IMG/VR virus record: IMGVR_UViG_3300025674_000391
Coordinates: 1 to 23,915 of that record
Length of the DNA: 23,915 nt
Reading direction: 5' to 3' (one strand)
Origin: a virus
This document shows, piece after piece, positions 7,473 through 16,900 of this stretch. A program made the position numbers and the translations under genes. How positions within the stretch are numbered: the first letter of the stretch is position 1; the number at the start of each line of letters is the position of its first letter. The notes beneath the pieces are model-generated. The model searched no databases. It had not been told where the DNA came from and saw only the letters and a program-made list of their open reading frames with translations.

Positions 7473-7942
7473 TATTACTTTTATTATTAGTTGGTTGTCA
7501 ACATAACACGACCAAGTGGATTGAACGAAATCCAGTAGTTGAATATGATATGAGATTACCAATTGATGAGAATGGTTATTATCATTTAGAAATCGATAGA
7601 GATAAAGTTCAAACAATTCATAGAGTAAGTGGTTATGTCGGAGATGAACACGGCCCGATTGAAGCACATAGAGTTGAGTGGGAAAGTAATTTATATTGGA
7701 TTATCGGAGATACTTTGGGATACATTTACAAACGAGGATTAACTGATGAATTTGTTTATGTAACTTACGATACAATGTATTTAACTCAGTTCAAAGGTTA
7801 TGAAGTTCCCACTACAAATAATGTTAGTTATTCCAATATGTTTGGTGAGATTGATAATATGATAGCACCTACAAAACAGATGATTGGAGATACACTAAAA
7901 CTTTCTTCTAAAAATAAAACCTTCAATATAGTTTTAGAATAA
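7457..7942 (+). CDS. Putative lipoprotein
   Basis: A 161-residue protein. The reading begins at GTG 7457, inside the end of the sigma factor gene, and gives a hydrophobic run of Leu followed by LVGC, a lipobox with the lipidated Cys at residue 14. The signal is unusually short and lacks a positive charge, so the true start could be another weak codon slightly upstream (ATT at 7445 is in frame). The mature part (about 147 residues) is rich in Tyr and acidic residues and looks like a beta-strand protein; I do not recognise a family. A phage lipoprotein could be an outer spanin, a superinfection-exclusion protein or a decoy. The gene ends just before a hairpin terminator. No partner inner spanin is adjacent, which weakens the spanin idea. 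Confidence 0.6.
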   Translation: MGQLIILLLLLVGCQHNTTKWIERNPVVEYDMRLPIDENGYYHLEIDRDKVQTIHRVSGYVGDEHGPIEAHRVEWESNLYWIIGDTLGYIYKRGLTDEFVYVTYDTMYLTQFKGYEVPTTNNVSYSNMFGEIDNMIAPTKQMIGDTLKLSSKNKTFNIVLE

Positions 7943-7944
7943 CA

Positions 7945-7968
7945 AAGGGCAGTATTTCTACTGCCCTT
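7945..7968. terminator. Bidirectional hairpin terminator between convergent genes
   Basis: AAGGGCAGTA, loop TTTC, TACTGCCCTT is a perfect 10-bp stem. It lies 3 bases after the + strand lipoprotein stop and 13 bases beyond the stop of the - strand gene. On the - strand the stem is followed by a T-rich tract (TTTGTTATT), so it can end transcription from both sides. Confidence 0.85.
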
Positions 7969-7980
7969 GTAATTCCACCT

Positions 7981-8202
7981 TTATTTGTTGAGTAATCCGA
8001 ATATCACGATAAATGATAGAAATCCAGCAAATCCTGCATTACTAAAAGAATTTACCAAATTAATCAAATTACCAACAATGTCGATGCCTAAGAACCCACC
8101 TACAAATACTAATTGTACGAGAACCCCTAATCCGATAATGTGATACAATAAGTCTTTAATTCCGACTATTGAATCCAATATCAATTTCATTGCGTCTTTC
8201 AT
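7981..8202 (-). CDS. Small two-span membrane protein (holin-like size)
   Basis: A 73-residue protein and the only convincing gene on the - strand. Its ATG has a strong ribosome binding site on the - strand (AGGGGA about 9 bases upstream), which supports it being real. Residues about 20-45 and 53-71 are hydrophobic and Gly-rich (for example VLVQLVFVGGFLG and GFAGFLSFIVIFGLL), with a short amphipathic N-terminus containing three Lys and three Asp. Size and topology would suit a holin, but small phage membrane proteins have many other roles and no endolysin is next to it. It is convergent with the lipoprotein gene, with which it shares the 7945-7968 terminator, and divergent from the structural genes. 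Confidence 0.65.
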   Translation of the reverse strand: MKDAMKLILDSIVGIKDLLYHIIGLGVLVQLVFVGGFLGIDIVGNLINLVNSFSNAGFAGFLSFIVIFGLLNK

Positions 8203-8228
8203 TTTAGTTTCCCCTTTTAAATGAACAA

Positions 8229-8249
8229 AAGTCGGTTTTTTCCCGACTT
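8229..8249 (-). terminator. Hairpin in the leader of the - strand gene
   Basis: AAGTCGG, a 7-base loop, then CCGACTT makes a 7-bp stem. Read on the - strand it is followed by TTTTG, like a weak intrinsic terminator, yet it lies upstream of the - strand gene start at 8202. It may therefore act as an attenuator or 5' leader structure of that gene, or stop leftward read-through from elsewhere. Confidence 0.5.
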
Positions 8250-8290
8250 CCTATATAACTATATGGTATTTTTAAAAAAATAAACCGATA

Positions 8291-8298
8291 TATAAATA
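8291..8298 (+). promoter_or_regulatory. T4-type late promoter box TATAAATA
   Basis: An exact match to the T4 late consensus TATAAATA on the + strand, 49 bases before the ATG at 8347, inside a very AT-rich tract (TATATAAATATATATA). The surrounding low-complexity sequence makes a chance match quite possible. The gap 8203-8346 otherwise holds the hairpin at 8229-8249 and the motif at 8321-8335. Confidence 0.3.
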
Positions 8299-8320
8299 TA
8301 TATACCCTTTTTTCCATAAC

Positions 8321-8335
8321 CTTATATTTATTGAT
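8321..8335 (+). promoter_or_regulatory. Shared late-promoter-like motif, copy 1 of 3
   Basis: CTTATATTTATTGAT, 12 bases upstream of the ATG at 8347 and just ahead of the AGG ribosome binding site (8336-8338). It matches the copies at 18657 and 21728 over 12 bases exactly and over the purine-degenerate end. It precedes the first gene of the baseplate block. Read on the other strand it contains AATAAATA, so orientation is not certain. Confidence 0.5.
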
Positions 8336-8346
8336 AGGAAAAAACT

Positions 8347-8736
8347 ATGTCACACGATTACGAAATATTTGAAGGCAAAACCTTATCTGATGTGTTCAAA
8401 GACATCTATGATAATTCCAAAACTAATAAGAAACAATTAGAAGTCTTGATGAAAGAAGTGGTAGGGTTTATTAAAGACGGAGATACTGCCGTTCAGATTA
8501 TTCCTATGCTCAAAGAGTATTTAGAAATCAATGTGAAGAACGACGAACAACTTGTTAAATTAGCAACGGTCGTTCAAAGAATTATGGCATCAGAAAAAAG
8601 AGTCACAGATTCAGGTGATGAATTTGGTTTAACAGAAGCAGAAAAAGAACAATTAATGAATGCTATTGAGTCTGATGTTCAAGAGTTACAAATCAAAAAA
8701 GACGAAATAGAAAATTCTATCAACAAGGGAAACTAA
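8347..8736 (+). CDS. Conserved-looking helical phage protein, function unknown
   Basis: A 129-residue acidic protein with no signal or membrane segment. It is almost entirely helical by composition, with two charged helices at the C-terminus (residues about 95-125) that could form a coiled coil. Its ATG follows the late-like motif, and its stop overlaps the start of the spike-like gene (TAATG), which places it first in the baseplate operon. A tail assembly chaperone or virion component is an inference from position only. I do not recognise a named domain. Confidence 0.6.
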   Translation: MSHDYEIFEGKTLSDVFKDIYDNSKTNKKQLEVLMKEVVGFIKDGDTAVQIIPMLKEYLEINVKNDEQLVKLATVVQRIMASEKRVTDSGDEFGLTEAEKEQLMNAIESDVQELQIKKDEIENSINKGN

Positions 8737-9644
8737 TGTTAAATTTTGAACCTTTAGAGGTTTTAGATGTATTAACTGATGTTAATGATTCTAACACAAC
8801 TGCGGTTAGTGGTAGGTTTATTGTATCACAACAAAACAGACCAATAGAACAAACATTTGTATTTTATCCTTTAGACGCAAATAATTTACAAATACCAGTT
8901 AGAGGTGAAGTGGTGTTGGGAACTGAATTTTTAGGTAAGTATTATTATATGTCTAAGTTGAATGTTAATAATTCACCGATAGCAAACACCAGACCTAATA
9001 TAAGTTCTTATTCTTCAAAACCAAATGAGAATTTTAAATTAGGAAAATACTTTACTATAAATCCAAACGGAAGTAGAAAGTTAATCGCTCGTGAAGGTGA
9101 TACAATTTTACAAGGTAGGTTTGGAAACTCAATTCGTTTGGGTAGTAATCAATCACAAGATTATTTTGAAAATAATTTAGAAGATGATTCAAAGAAATAT
9201 GTTGATTCACCAAATGTAAAAATTGTTGCTGGTATCAATACAACCAACTTAAAGGAAGAAGATACTTTTTATAAAGAAACTTTAGATACTGAAAAAAATT
9301 CTATTTATTTAACAACCAACGAAGAAATAGAATTTACTTTTAATGAGAAAAAAGTGATTAGTCCAAAAGACAAACCACAGATTACATTACAATCAGATAG
9401 AATTGTGTTTCACGGAAAAGAAGAATTTAACATATACTCACCGAGTATCAATTTAGGTGATGATGAAAATTTAGAACCAGGAGTTCTTGGTAATTCATTA
9501 AAAAAATTATTAGAAGATATTTTAGATGTAATTGAAAATACTAACATTGGTGCTGGACAAACAACACTACCAACACCATTTGCAGGTAAACTAAAAAATT
9601 TAATTAACGATAGTATTTTAAGCAATATAGTAAAGTTGAAATAG
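8736..9644 (+). CDS. Baseplate spike/hub-like protein (OB-fold N-terminus)
   Basis: A 302-residue protein. The N-terminal 100 residues are beta-rich, with a segment (VSGRFIVSQQ, then PVRGEVVLG) that looks like the OB-fold of gp5/gpV-type spike proteins. Residues 118-137 contain EGDTILQGRFGNSIRLGS, a pattern of the strand-turn type found in spike proteins of related marine phages. Later segments (ITLQSDRIVFHGKE, IYSPSINLGDD) resemble repeated beta strands of a trimeric helix. After PGVLGNSLKKLLEDI (248-262) the end is helical. T4 gp5 also carries a lysozyme domain; none is seen here. Position directly upstream of the gp25-like wedge gene fits a central hub or spike role. Confidence 0.6.
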   Translation: MLNFEPLEVLDVLTDVNDSNTTAVSGRFIVSQQNRPIEQTFVFYPLDANNLQIPVRGEVVLGTEFLGKYYYMSKLNVNNSPIANTRPNISSYSSKPNENFKLGKYFTINPNGSRKLIAREGDTILQGRFGNSIRLGSNQSQDYFENNLEDDSKKYVDSPNVKIVAGINTTNLKEEDTFYKETLDTEKNSIYLTTNEEIEFTFNEKKVISPKDKPQITLQSDRIVFHGKEEFNIYSPSINLGDDENLEPGVLGNSLKKLLEDILDVIENTNIGAGQTTLPTPFAGKLKNLINDSILSNIVKLK

Positions 9645-9652
9645 GAGTAGTA

Positions 9653-10129
9653 ATGAAGAAAAACGAATTAGTAAAAATAATCGAATTAGTTGTTCGTAAA
9701 GAAATCAAAAAACAACTTAGTGAGATATTTATTAATGACAAAAAAGAAATTAGTTTATCAGAAGTAATTTCTAAACCAAAACCAGAAGTAAAACAAAAAC
9801 CTAAAAAACAATACACGAAAAACCAAGCGTTAAATGAAGTATTGAACAACACGAACCCATTAGGTAAATCACGAGATGAAGAATGGCCTACATTGGGTGG
9901 TGGAGTATTAGGTAGTGACAATATGGCAGAAGTTTTAGGATATGGAGATTTGGGTAGAGGTCAGAATAAAGAAAAGGCACGAGAAGTCGGAGCAGTTCAA
10001 ACTATTAAGAAACAAGGAGTCAATGTTGATTCAGTTCCAGAAGATGTAGTAAACGCACTAACTCGTGATTATTCTGGTTTGATGAAAGCAATCAATAATA
10101 AGAAAAAAGGTGAGAACTTTAGACCATAA
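9653..10129 (+). CDS. Uncharacterised baseplate-operon protein
   Basis: A 158-residue protein with ATG after AGGAG. It has a basic helical N-terminus (residues 1-30), a Lys/Pro-rich linker (about 40-55), then a more structured part with a Gly-rich turn (TLGGGVLGSDN, 83-93) and a last helical region. No signal or membrane segment is present. It lies between the spike-like gene and the gp25-like gene and overlaps the latter (TAATG), so a virion assembly or minor structural role is likely. I do not recognise the family by a named domain. Confidence 0.6.
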   Translation: MKKNELVKIIELVVRKEIKKQLSEIFINDKKEISLSEVISKPKPEVKQKPKKQYTKNQALNEVLNNTNPLGKSRDEEWPTLGGGVLGSDNMAEVLGYGDLGRGQNKEKAREVGAVQTIKKQGVNVDSVPEDVVNALTRDYSGLMKAINNKKKGENFRP

Positions 10130-10545
10130 TGGCAAATGTTAGAGAAATAGATAGAGATGACGACATTTATGTTGGTATTGAATTTCCTTTAGATTATAGT
10201 GTTCAAGGGTTTTTTCGTAAAACAAAAACTATAAGACAACAAGTAAAATCTAATATAAGAAATTTATTATTAACAGAAAGAGGTGAAAGATTATTTCAAC
10301 CGAACTTCGGTTCTAATTTGAAAAGTCTTTTATTCGAACAAATAACACCAACAAACTTAGAAAGTATCGAAAATGATATTAGAAGTTCTTTATCTACTTG
10401 GTTACCTTATGTTAATGTAAATAATTTAGTTGCGGTTCAAGATGATAGAAACCCTAATCAAGTTTTAATATCATTAGAATATTCAACAACACTTGAACCC
10501 GACGCACTTGATACAATCACATTTACTTTTGAAGTAGGAGAATAA
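10129..10545 (+). CDS. 25: gp25-like baseplate wedge protein
   Basis: A 138-residue protein close to the 132 residues of T4 gp25. The gp25/GPW family pattern is clear: VGIEFPLDY near the start, QQVKSNIRNLLLTERGERLFQP (37-58) followed by NFGSNLKSLLFE (59-70), and a C-terminal strand pair VLISLEYSTT and ITFTFEV. In contractile tails gp25 binds the wedge and the inner end of the sheath and starts sheath polymerisation. Despite the historical name 'gp25-like lysozyme', the family is structural. It is followed, one base after its stop, by the gp6-like gene, the usual order in T4-like phages and type VI secretion relatives. Confidence 0.9.
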   Translation: MANVREIDRDDDIYVGIEFPLDYSVQGFFRKTKTIRQQVKSNIRNLLLTERGERLFQPNFGSNLKSLLFEQITPTNLESIENDIRSSLSTWLPYVNVNNLVAVQDDRNPNQVLISLEYSTTLEPDALDTITFTFEVGE

Positions 10546-10546
10546 A

Positions 10547-12484
10547 ATGGCAGTTGATTACAACACAAATAAAAAAGTAGTTAAAAAAGATATAAATTAT
10601 CTCGGTAGAGATTTTTCTTCAATTAGACAAAATCTTATTGAGTTTGCCAAAACTTATTTTCCTTCACAATATAATGACTTCAATGAATCATCACCAGGTA
10701 TGATGTTTATAGAAATGGCATCTTATGTTGGAGATGTATTGAATTATTATGTTGACAATCAATATAGAGAAACTTTATTGAACTACGCAGAAGAAAAGAA
10801 AAATGTTTATAATATTGCACAATCTTACGGATACAAACCAAAAACAGCAGTTCCGGCATCAGTAGAATTAGAAGTTACTCAAACCGTTCCTGCTAAGTCA
10901 GACGGGAGTGGTGGATATGTAGCAGATTTAGATTATGCCGGTGTTATATCATCTAATGGAATCGTTACATCAGATTCAGGAGTTGACTTTACATTAGTAG
11001 ATGAAGTAGATTTTAGAGTGTCGAGTTCACTTGACCCAATGGAAATCGAAATGGTAACACCAAGTTCAGGAGTTGTCCCAACAGACTTTTTATTAAAGAA
11101 AAGAGTATTAGCAAAATCAGGAACAACAACTTCACAAACCTTTACATTTGGTTCTGCTAAAAAATTTGATAAAATTACTTTAGCAAATACAGGAATTAGT
11201 GAAATAGTTTCCATAGTTGATTCCAATAATAATACTTGGTATGAAGTTCCTTTCTTAGCACAAGATACAATTTTTGAATCAATAGAAAACACTTCATTAA
11301 ATGACCCAACATATTCTCAGTATCAAAATGATACACCTTATATGTTGAGATTAGTAAAAACACCAAGAAGATTTATCACCAGAGTTAACGAAAATGATAG
11401 AACAGAAGTTAGATTTGGTGCAGGTGTTAGTGATAATCCAGACGAAGTAATTATTCCAAATCCAGATAATGTTGGTTCAGCATTGGGATTTGGTGTTTCT
11501 AAATTAGATGAGTCATTTGACCCAAGTAATTTTATGAAAACAAAAGCTTATGGGTTGGCACCAGCCAACACAACACTAACCGTTACTTATCGTTATGGTG
11601 GAGCAGTTGAACACAATGTCAGGGCAAACTCAATCACATCAGGTAAGAACATTACTTTTACAATTGATAGTGGTAACTTAGATTCTACAAAAGTTCAAAC
11701 AGCAGAAGATAGTTTATCTTTTAATAATATTTTACCTGCAACTGGTGGAGCATCAAAAGAAACACTAACAGAAATAAAACAAAATGCATTAGCAAATTTA
11801 AATACACAAAACCGAGCAGTAACCAGACAAGATTATTTAACAAGAGTATATTCATTACCACAAAAATATGGTAATATTGCAAAAGCATATATCGTTCAAG
11901 ATGAACAATACGAAACTAATGATGATGGAGAAATAGCAACAATCCCAAATCCTTTTGCTATGAATATGTACTTACTCGGTTATGATGAAGATAGAAAATT
12001 AACATCAGTAAACAATGCAGTAAAACAAAATTTAAAAATGTATTTATCACAATACAGAATTTTAACAGATGCGATTAATCTAAAAAATGCTTATGTAATT
12101 AATATTGGTGTTAGATTTGCAATTATCAAACAAAGAGGATACAACCAAAGTCAAGTATTGTTTAATTGTGTTCAAGCAGTTAAGAAACACTTTGATGTGT
12201 CTAAATGGCAAATTAATCAACCAATCGTATTAAGTGATATTGCTTATCAAATATCATTGGTGGACGGAGTAGCAAGTGTTGTTCCACCGAGAAGTAATAA
12301 TCCAAACAATCAACTAATTGTAATTGAAAACAAAGCAACCACATCACAAGGATATAGTGGAAATGTATATGATGTACAAACAGCAACAAGAAATGGTGTT
12401 GTATATCCTTCATTAGACCCAAGTATCTTTGAAGTGAAATTTCCTAATCAAGATATATTAGGAAATGTAGTAGGAGAGATTTAA
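10547..12484 (+). CDS. 6: Baseplate wedge protein, gp6/J-like
   Basis: A 645-residue protein, close to the 660 residues of T4 gp6. The start has DINYLGRDFSSIRQNLIEFAKTYFP (residues 15-39) and NESSPGMMFIEMASYVGDVLNYYVD, characteristic of the gp6/Baseplate_J family. The middle is beta-rich; a conserved-looking LNTQNRAVTRQDYL segment near 420-435 and a C-terminal alpha/beta part ending in a DISxxxxSLVDGVASV-like turn match J-type wedge proteins. Gp6 forms the ring of the baseplate wedge around the hub. The gene has a GGAG ribosome binding site in the end of the gp25-like gene and overlaps the next gene (TAATG). Confidence 0.88.
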   Translation: MAVDYNTNKKVVKKDINYLGRDFSSIRQNLIEFAKTYFPSQYNDFNESSPGMMFIEMASYVGDVLNYYVDNQYRETLLNYAEEKKNVYNIAQSYGYKPKTAVPASVELEVTQTVPAKSDGSGGYVADLDYAGVISSNGIVTSDSGVDFTLVDEVDFRVSSSLDPMEIEMVTPSSGVVPTDFLLKKRVLAKSGTTTSQTFTFGSAKKFDKITLANTGISEIVSIVDSNNNTWYEVPFLAQDTIFESIENTSLNDPTYSQYQNDTPYMLRLVKTPRRFITRVNENDRTEVRFGAGVSDNPDEVIIPNPDNVGSALGFGVSKLDESFDPSNFMKTKAYGLAPANTTLTVTYRYGGAVEHNVRANSITSGKNITFTIDSGNLDSTKVQTAEDSLSFNNILPATGGASKETLTEIKQNALANLNTQNRAVTRQDYLTRVYSLPQKYGNIAKAYIVQDEQYETNDDGEIATIPNPFAMNMYLLGYDEDRKLTSVNNAVKQNLKMYLSQYRILTDAINLKNAYVINIGVRFAIIKQRGYNQSQVLFNCVQAVKKHFDVSKWQINQPIVLSDIAYQISLVDGVASVVPPRSNNPNNQLIVIENKATTSQGYSGNVYDVQTATRNGVVYPSLDPSIFEVKFPNQDILGNVVGEI

Positions 12485-13647
12485 TGCATTATTTTATATT
12501 CGGAGATAAAGACGCAACGATTTATTCAGGTGGTACAACATCATCTATTAATACCGGAGCAGATGAAATACTTGAAGTAAACAAAGTGGTTGCAGAAAAT
12601 GGAAGTGTTCAAAATGTTTCCAGAGTATTGATACAATTTGATTATACAGATATTTCATCATCAATACAATCTGGTAAAATTCCTTCTACTGCAAAGTATT
12701 ATTTAAATTTGTATGATGCTGGTTCAACTGAACTATTGAGAAACCAAAGTCTATTTGCTTATATGGTAAGTGGTAGTAGTTGGACAGAAGGTAATGGAAA
12801 ACTTGATGATAATCCAACAACTACTGATGGAGTAAGTTATAAATATAGAAACCAAGATTCTCAAACACCTTGGGTTACGGGTTCAGTATTGACTGACGGA
12901 GGTGCTTGGTGGACAGGAAGTCAAGGTGGACAATATTCAGTTAGTTCATCATTTAGTATGACCAAAGCAACACGAGATGTTAGAATAGATGTAACAGATT
13001 TAGTTAAGAATCATATTTATTCTTCATCATTATTTCCTAATCAAGGATTTATAATTAAAAGAGAATCTTTATACACAGGTTCAAGAGACTTTTCATTTAA
13101 TCCAGGCAGTGATACAACCAAAGATGAAAGTAGTTCAACAAGGTTAGGGAACTTAAAATTCTTCTCAACCGAAACCCACACAATCTATCCACCGAAGTTG
13201 GAAGTAATGTGGGACGATAGTTCTTGGTCAACAGGTAGTTTATCACCATTGACATCAACAAATTTAGAAAATCTAAAAGTTTATTTTAAAAATCTAAGAG
13301 AAGAATATAAAGAAAATTCAATCGTTAAATTTAGAGTAGTGGGTAGAGAATTATACCCGACAACTGCGTTTGCAACTACACCAGCAGAGCTTACGGTAAA
13401 ATACTTACCGAGCGCATCTGCATACTATCAAGTAAAAGACGCAGATACTGAAGAAGTAATTATTCCATTTGGAACAGGTTCAAAAATTAGTTGTGATTCC
13501 ACAGGTAATTATTTTAATCTATGGATGAACGGATTTCAATCAGAAAGAAATTATCGTTTTGGTATTAAAGTAGTTAGTGGTAGTGGAACCACAGATGAAC
13601 AAATAAACTTCTATGATGACGGATATGAATTTAGAGTAGTGAGGTAA
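12484..13647 (+). CDS. Baseplate/tail protein with DNRLRE-like domain
   Basis: A 387-residue protein. Residues about 1-230 follow the plan of a DNRLRE-type beta sandwich: DKDATIYSG at the start (8-16), a strand RVLIQFDYTDI (47-57), strands with AKYYLNLYD (70-78), a Ser/Gly-rich middle with several Trp-containing segments, and DVTDLVKNHI near 171-180 followed by GFIIKRES. DNRLRE domains occur in secreted and surface proteins and may bind carbohydrate. The C-terminal third (about 255-387) is another beta-rich module ending in YEFRVVR. Position after gp6 is where T4 has gp7 and gp8, so a wedge component is likely, but the domain also suits contact with the cell surface. The gene is part of the tightly packed operon. 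Confidence 0.55.
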   Translation: MHYFIFGDKDATIYSGGTTSSINTGADEILEVNKVVAENGSVQNVSRVLIQFDYTDISSSIQSGKIPSTAKYYLNLYDAGSTELLRNQSLFAYMVSGSSWTEGNGKLDDNPTTTDGVSYKYRNQDSQTPWVTGSVLTDGGAWWTGSQGGQYSVSSSFSMTKATRDVRIDVTDLVKNHIYSSSLFPNQGFIIKRESLYTGSRDFSFNPGSDTTKDESSSTRLGNLKFFSTETHTIYPPKLEVMWDDSSWSTGSLSPLTSTNLENLKVYFKNLREEYKENSIVKFRVVGRELYPTTAFATTPAELTVKYLPSASAYYQVKDADTEEVIIPFGTGSKISCDSTGNYFNLWMNGFQSERNYRFGIKVVSGSGTTDEQINFYDDGYEFRVVR

Positions 13648-13651
13648 ATCA

Positions 13652-13957
13652 ATGCCATATAAATCAACAGACGCAGCAGTCCAGAGTTCTGAGTATTACG
13701 GTCAGTATAAACAAAGTGAACTTGAACGAAAACGACTAAATATTTTAAAACAAAGAACTGATTATCAATCAAATCCAAAATTTAACGAAACAATAACTCG
13801 TGATAATCGTGGATTTCTTTTATCATTTGAAGACCCATTTGCATTTGGTAAAGCAGCAGAACAAGAAGGTTATCAATTAGTAACCATAGAATTAAAAACA
13901 AGAATTTTTTTACCACGATATAATACACAACTTAACAACGAATTTAAATCATTTTAA
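13652..13957 (+). CDS. Small baseplate-operon protein, unknown
   Basis: A 101-residue protein rich in Gln, Tyr and Arg. The first half is helical and polar (residues 15-40). The second half contains RDNRGFLLSFEDPFAFGK (50-67), likely a strand-turn motif, and ends with strands YQLVTIELKTRIFLP. There is no signal or membrane segment. GAGG lies upstream of the ATG, within the end of the preceding gene. It lies between two large baseplate genes, so a small wedge or adaptor protein is likely, by context only. Confidence 0.6.
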   Translation: MPYKSTDAAVQSSEYYGQYKQSELERKRLNILKQRTDYQSNPKFNETITRDNRGFLLSFEDPFAFGKAAEQEGYQLVTIELKTRIFLPRYNTQLNNEFKSF

Positions 13958-13959
13958 TT

Positions 13960-16900
13960 ATGGCAGATTATGGATTAACAAAAGCACAAAAAACTTCTTA
14001 CTTTTCATTAGAAAAAAGAAGAACTGGATTTGGTAATTTATTATCACCAGGTGTATTTGGACAAAAAGATTATGTTCATTTATTTGTTTATGATTTAAAC
14101 AATATCCTTATTGGTGATAAAATAATTTATTATGATGAACTTGTTGAACAAAACCAAACGACCAGCGATACCGTAAAGTTAAATATCGGACAACACCTTA
14201 GAGAATATCTTCAATTATTTGAGGGAGACTATAAAGTCAAATATAAGTTCTTAAGACAAATTAGTGGTAATTCTGAACAAGATTTTTTATATGATATAAA
14301 TGGTCGTGGTATTTATGAAGGTGAATTTGTAGTTGAAAATGGTAAGTATTATAAAGTTGATGCTGATGGAAATGCAGACAAAGATAACGAATTAAGTTTA
14401 GAAAATTATTCATATCGTATTACCGATAACAATCCCACAAGGGATGAAGTTTTAATTCAAGGTAATCCACAACTCGACGGGGATTTACAAGAATTATTAA
14501 ACAGAGATTTATTTAAAATCAATACAGAATTAATTTACAATCCACTTCGTGTTATTCAATCAACAGAACGAAGAATAAAATTCCAAGAAGATAAATTTGA
14601 AAATCAAAGTTTTATTTTAACAATACCAAACAATAATATCAATGGTTTTACAAAATCAATGGAAGGTAATAGAATTGTTTTTGAAAACTTTTTTAAAGCA
14701 CTAATTCCAACACACTTTAAAGGTCAATATTTAATATCAAATTCAGGAACAAGAAGTGTTGATGGGGTTAGTCGTGGTAACTATTGGAAAAATTATTTAG
14801 TTCCAGGTTCCATTAATGCAAATGTAAAAATACCAACAGATAGTTATGAAGTAAATCAACAGGACACAAGAATACCAGTACCTTTTTTACAAAATGTACC
14901 ATCTGCATTAGTTTCAAATCAAGACTCTACTGATATTTCAAACAATCAAGGATACTTTGAAAAACGACGAACAAAAAATTTAAACATCAGTAGTTTAACT
15001 ATTTTACCATCTAGCATATGGATGACCACCGATGCTGGCCCCAAAGACGGAGAGTTTAGTAAACGTGTTTCCGGTAATAATGATTATGAATTAAAAGGTA
15101 CTTTTCCATATCAATATGATAAAGCAAATGATAGTGACAATATTGATTTAAATAAAAAATTAAATGTTAATGTAGCTTATAATTCTGGTAATTCTACAAA
15201 TGTTTACATTGATTGGACTACTGAAATTGTAAAAGTTATTGATAAAAATACGATACAAGTAAAAGCAAATTTAAAAGAACTTTATTATCAATTAAGAGAA
15301 TTAGGATTTAAAATTAACCAAATAGGAAATTTAGATTACACTTTTCCAAAACAAATCGAACAATTATCGTTTGATAAAATGTATTCTGAAAATTTTTATA
15401 TTTTAACTAAATTAAATGATGTTGCAGATTATAAAACATATCTAAAAGTTTATAATGATTTTTACTTAATTACCAATACAAAAGAATATCGTATACCAGG
15501 TAACATTGGATATTATTTAAAACTTCAACAACCATTACAACCCAATGTAATAACTAATATTGATTTAGCGAACAATGAAAATGTTTCATTATCGCCGGTA
15601 ACCATAGTTGAAGAAATATTTTTTGATTATGAAGACAATATAAGTTTGATTCCAAGACAAGTCGTAAATGATACATTTTTATTACCGGCAAATTTTGACG
15701 GAGTTCAAAATGATATTCAACCAAACTCATCAGATTACCAAAGTCACAATACATTATTAGGTAGTGATGATGAACAAAATAGAAAGTTAGAAAGACTACT
15801 AACTTCTGGTAGTTTATTAGATGTTCAACCAAATATTGATTATCAAAAAACCACAACAGACTTAACTATTGAAGCAGATGATACTGGTTTTGGAAACTTT
15901 GTTCACTTTTCAAATGCAGAAAGAAGACTTCGTAATTTTGAAAAGAAGTTACAATTAATTGAAGGATATAATTCAAATAGTTCTTCTTTGTTATCAATAA
16001 CAAGTTCTTTACCAAAAATACGAAAGATAGAAAAGCAAAGACAACGAGTAATTGATTCGTTTACCCCATATGAAGATTATTTATACTTTCAAAGTTCATC
16101 TTATTCAAGTGGGTCTAATGGACAATTCCACGATACATCTTGGCCAAAAACCAATTCATCAGCACCATACACATTAGCTGCAATTGGAAGTTCACAGGCA
16201 AATACTTGGTTCAACAATATGATAGCAAGTGCTTCAAATTACGATTATAATAATCAAAACTCTTTGAGAAATTCTTTACCAGAACATATAAATCAAGACC
16301 CAAGTAATAATGTATTTTTAGAATTTATGGATATGGTGGGTGAACAATTTGATGAAACTTGGACTTATGTAAAATCATTAAGTGATATCAATATGAGAGT
16401 TAATAATGTATCGGAAGGTATATCAAAAGATGTTGCTAAGTACTATGCCGAAGCATTAGGAGTAAAACTTTTTGACGGAAATGCATTAGTAGATTTATCA
16501 GAATTTTTATTAGGACAGAATACCGACGGAACAAGTAAAAACGAATCATCAGGTGAAGCATTAACAGAAGAAACTTGGAAAAGAATTTTAGCAAACTTAC
16601 CTTACTTTATCAAAACAAAAGGAACAGAAAGAGCATTAAAAGGAATTTTAAATTGTTACGGAATACCAAGTTCAGTATTGAGAGTTAGAGAGTATGGTGG
16701 GCCAGATAAAGGAACAAGAGTAAGTTATGAAATTAAAAGAAAGTTTACCTACGCATTAGATTTTAAAGCAGGACAATACATTAAAACTGATTGGAAATCT
16801 CAAAATAATTTATATCCAAATACCATAGAATTTAGATTTAGAACACCATATAGTGTTGGTTCATCAGGTTCAATGGTATTAGTTCAGAAGTCAGGTTCTA

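Noticed and set aside
9604-9921. A 105-codon reverse frame across the junction of the spike-like gene and the next gene
   Set aside because: Its composition is that of an antisense frame over two well-supported + strand genes, and it has no ribosome binding site; the same holds for reverse frames at 10933-11292, 15554-15856 and 21826-22125.
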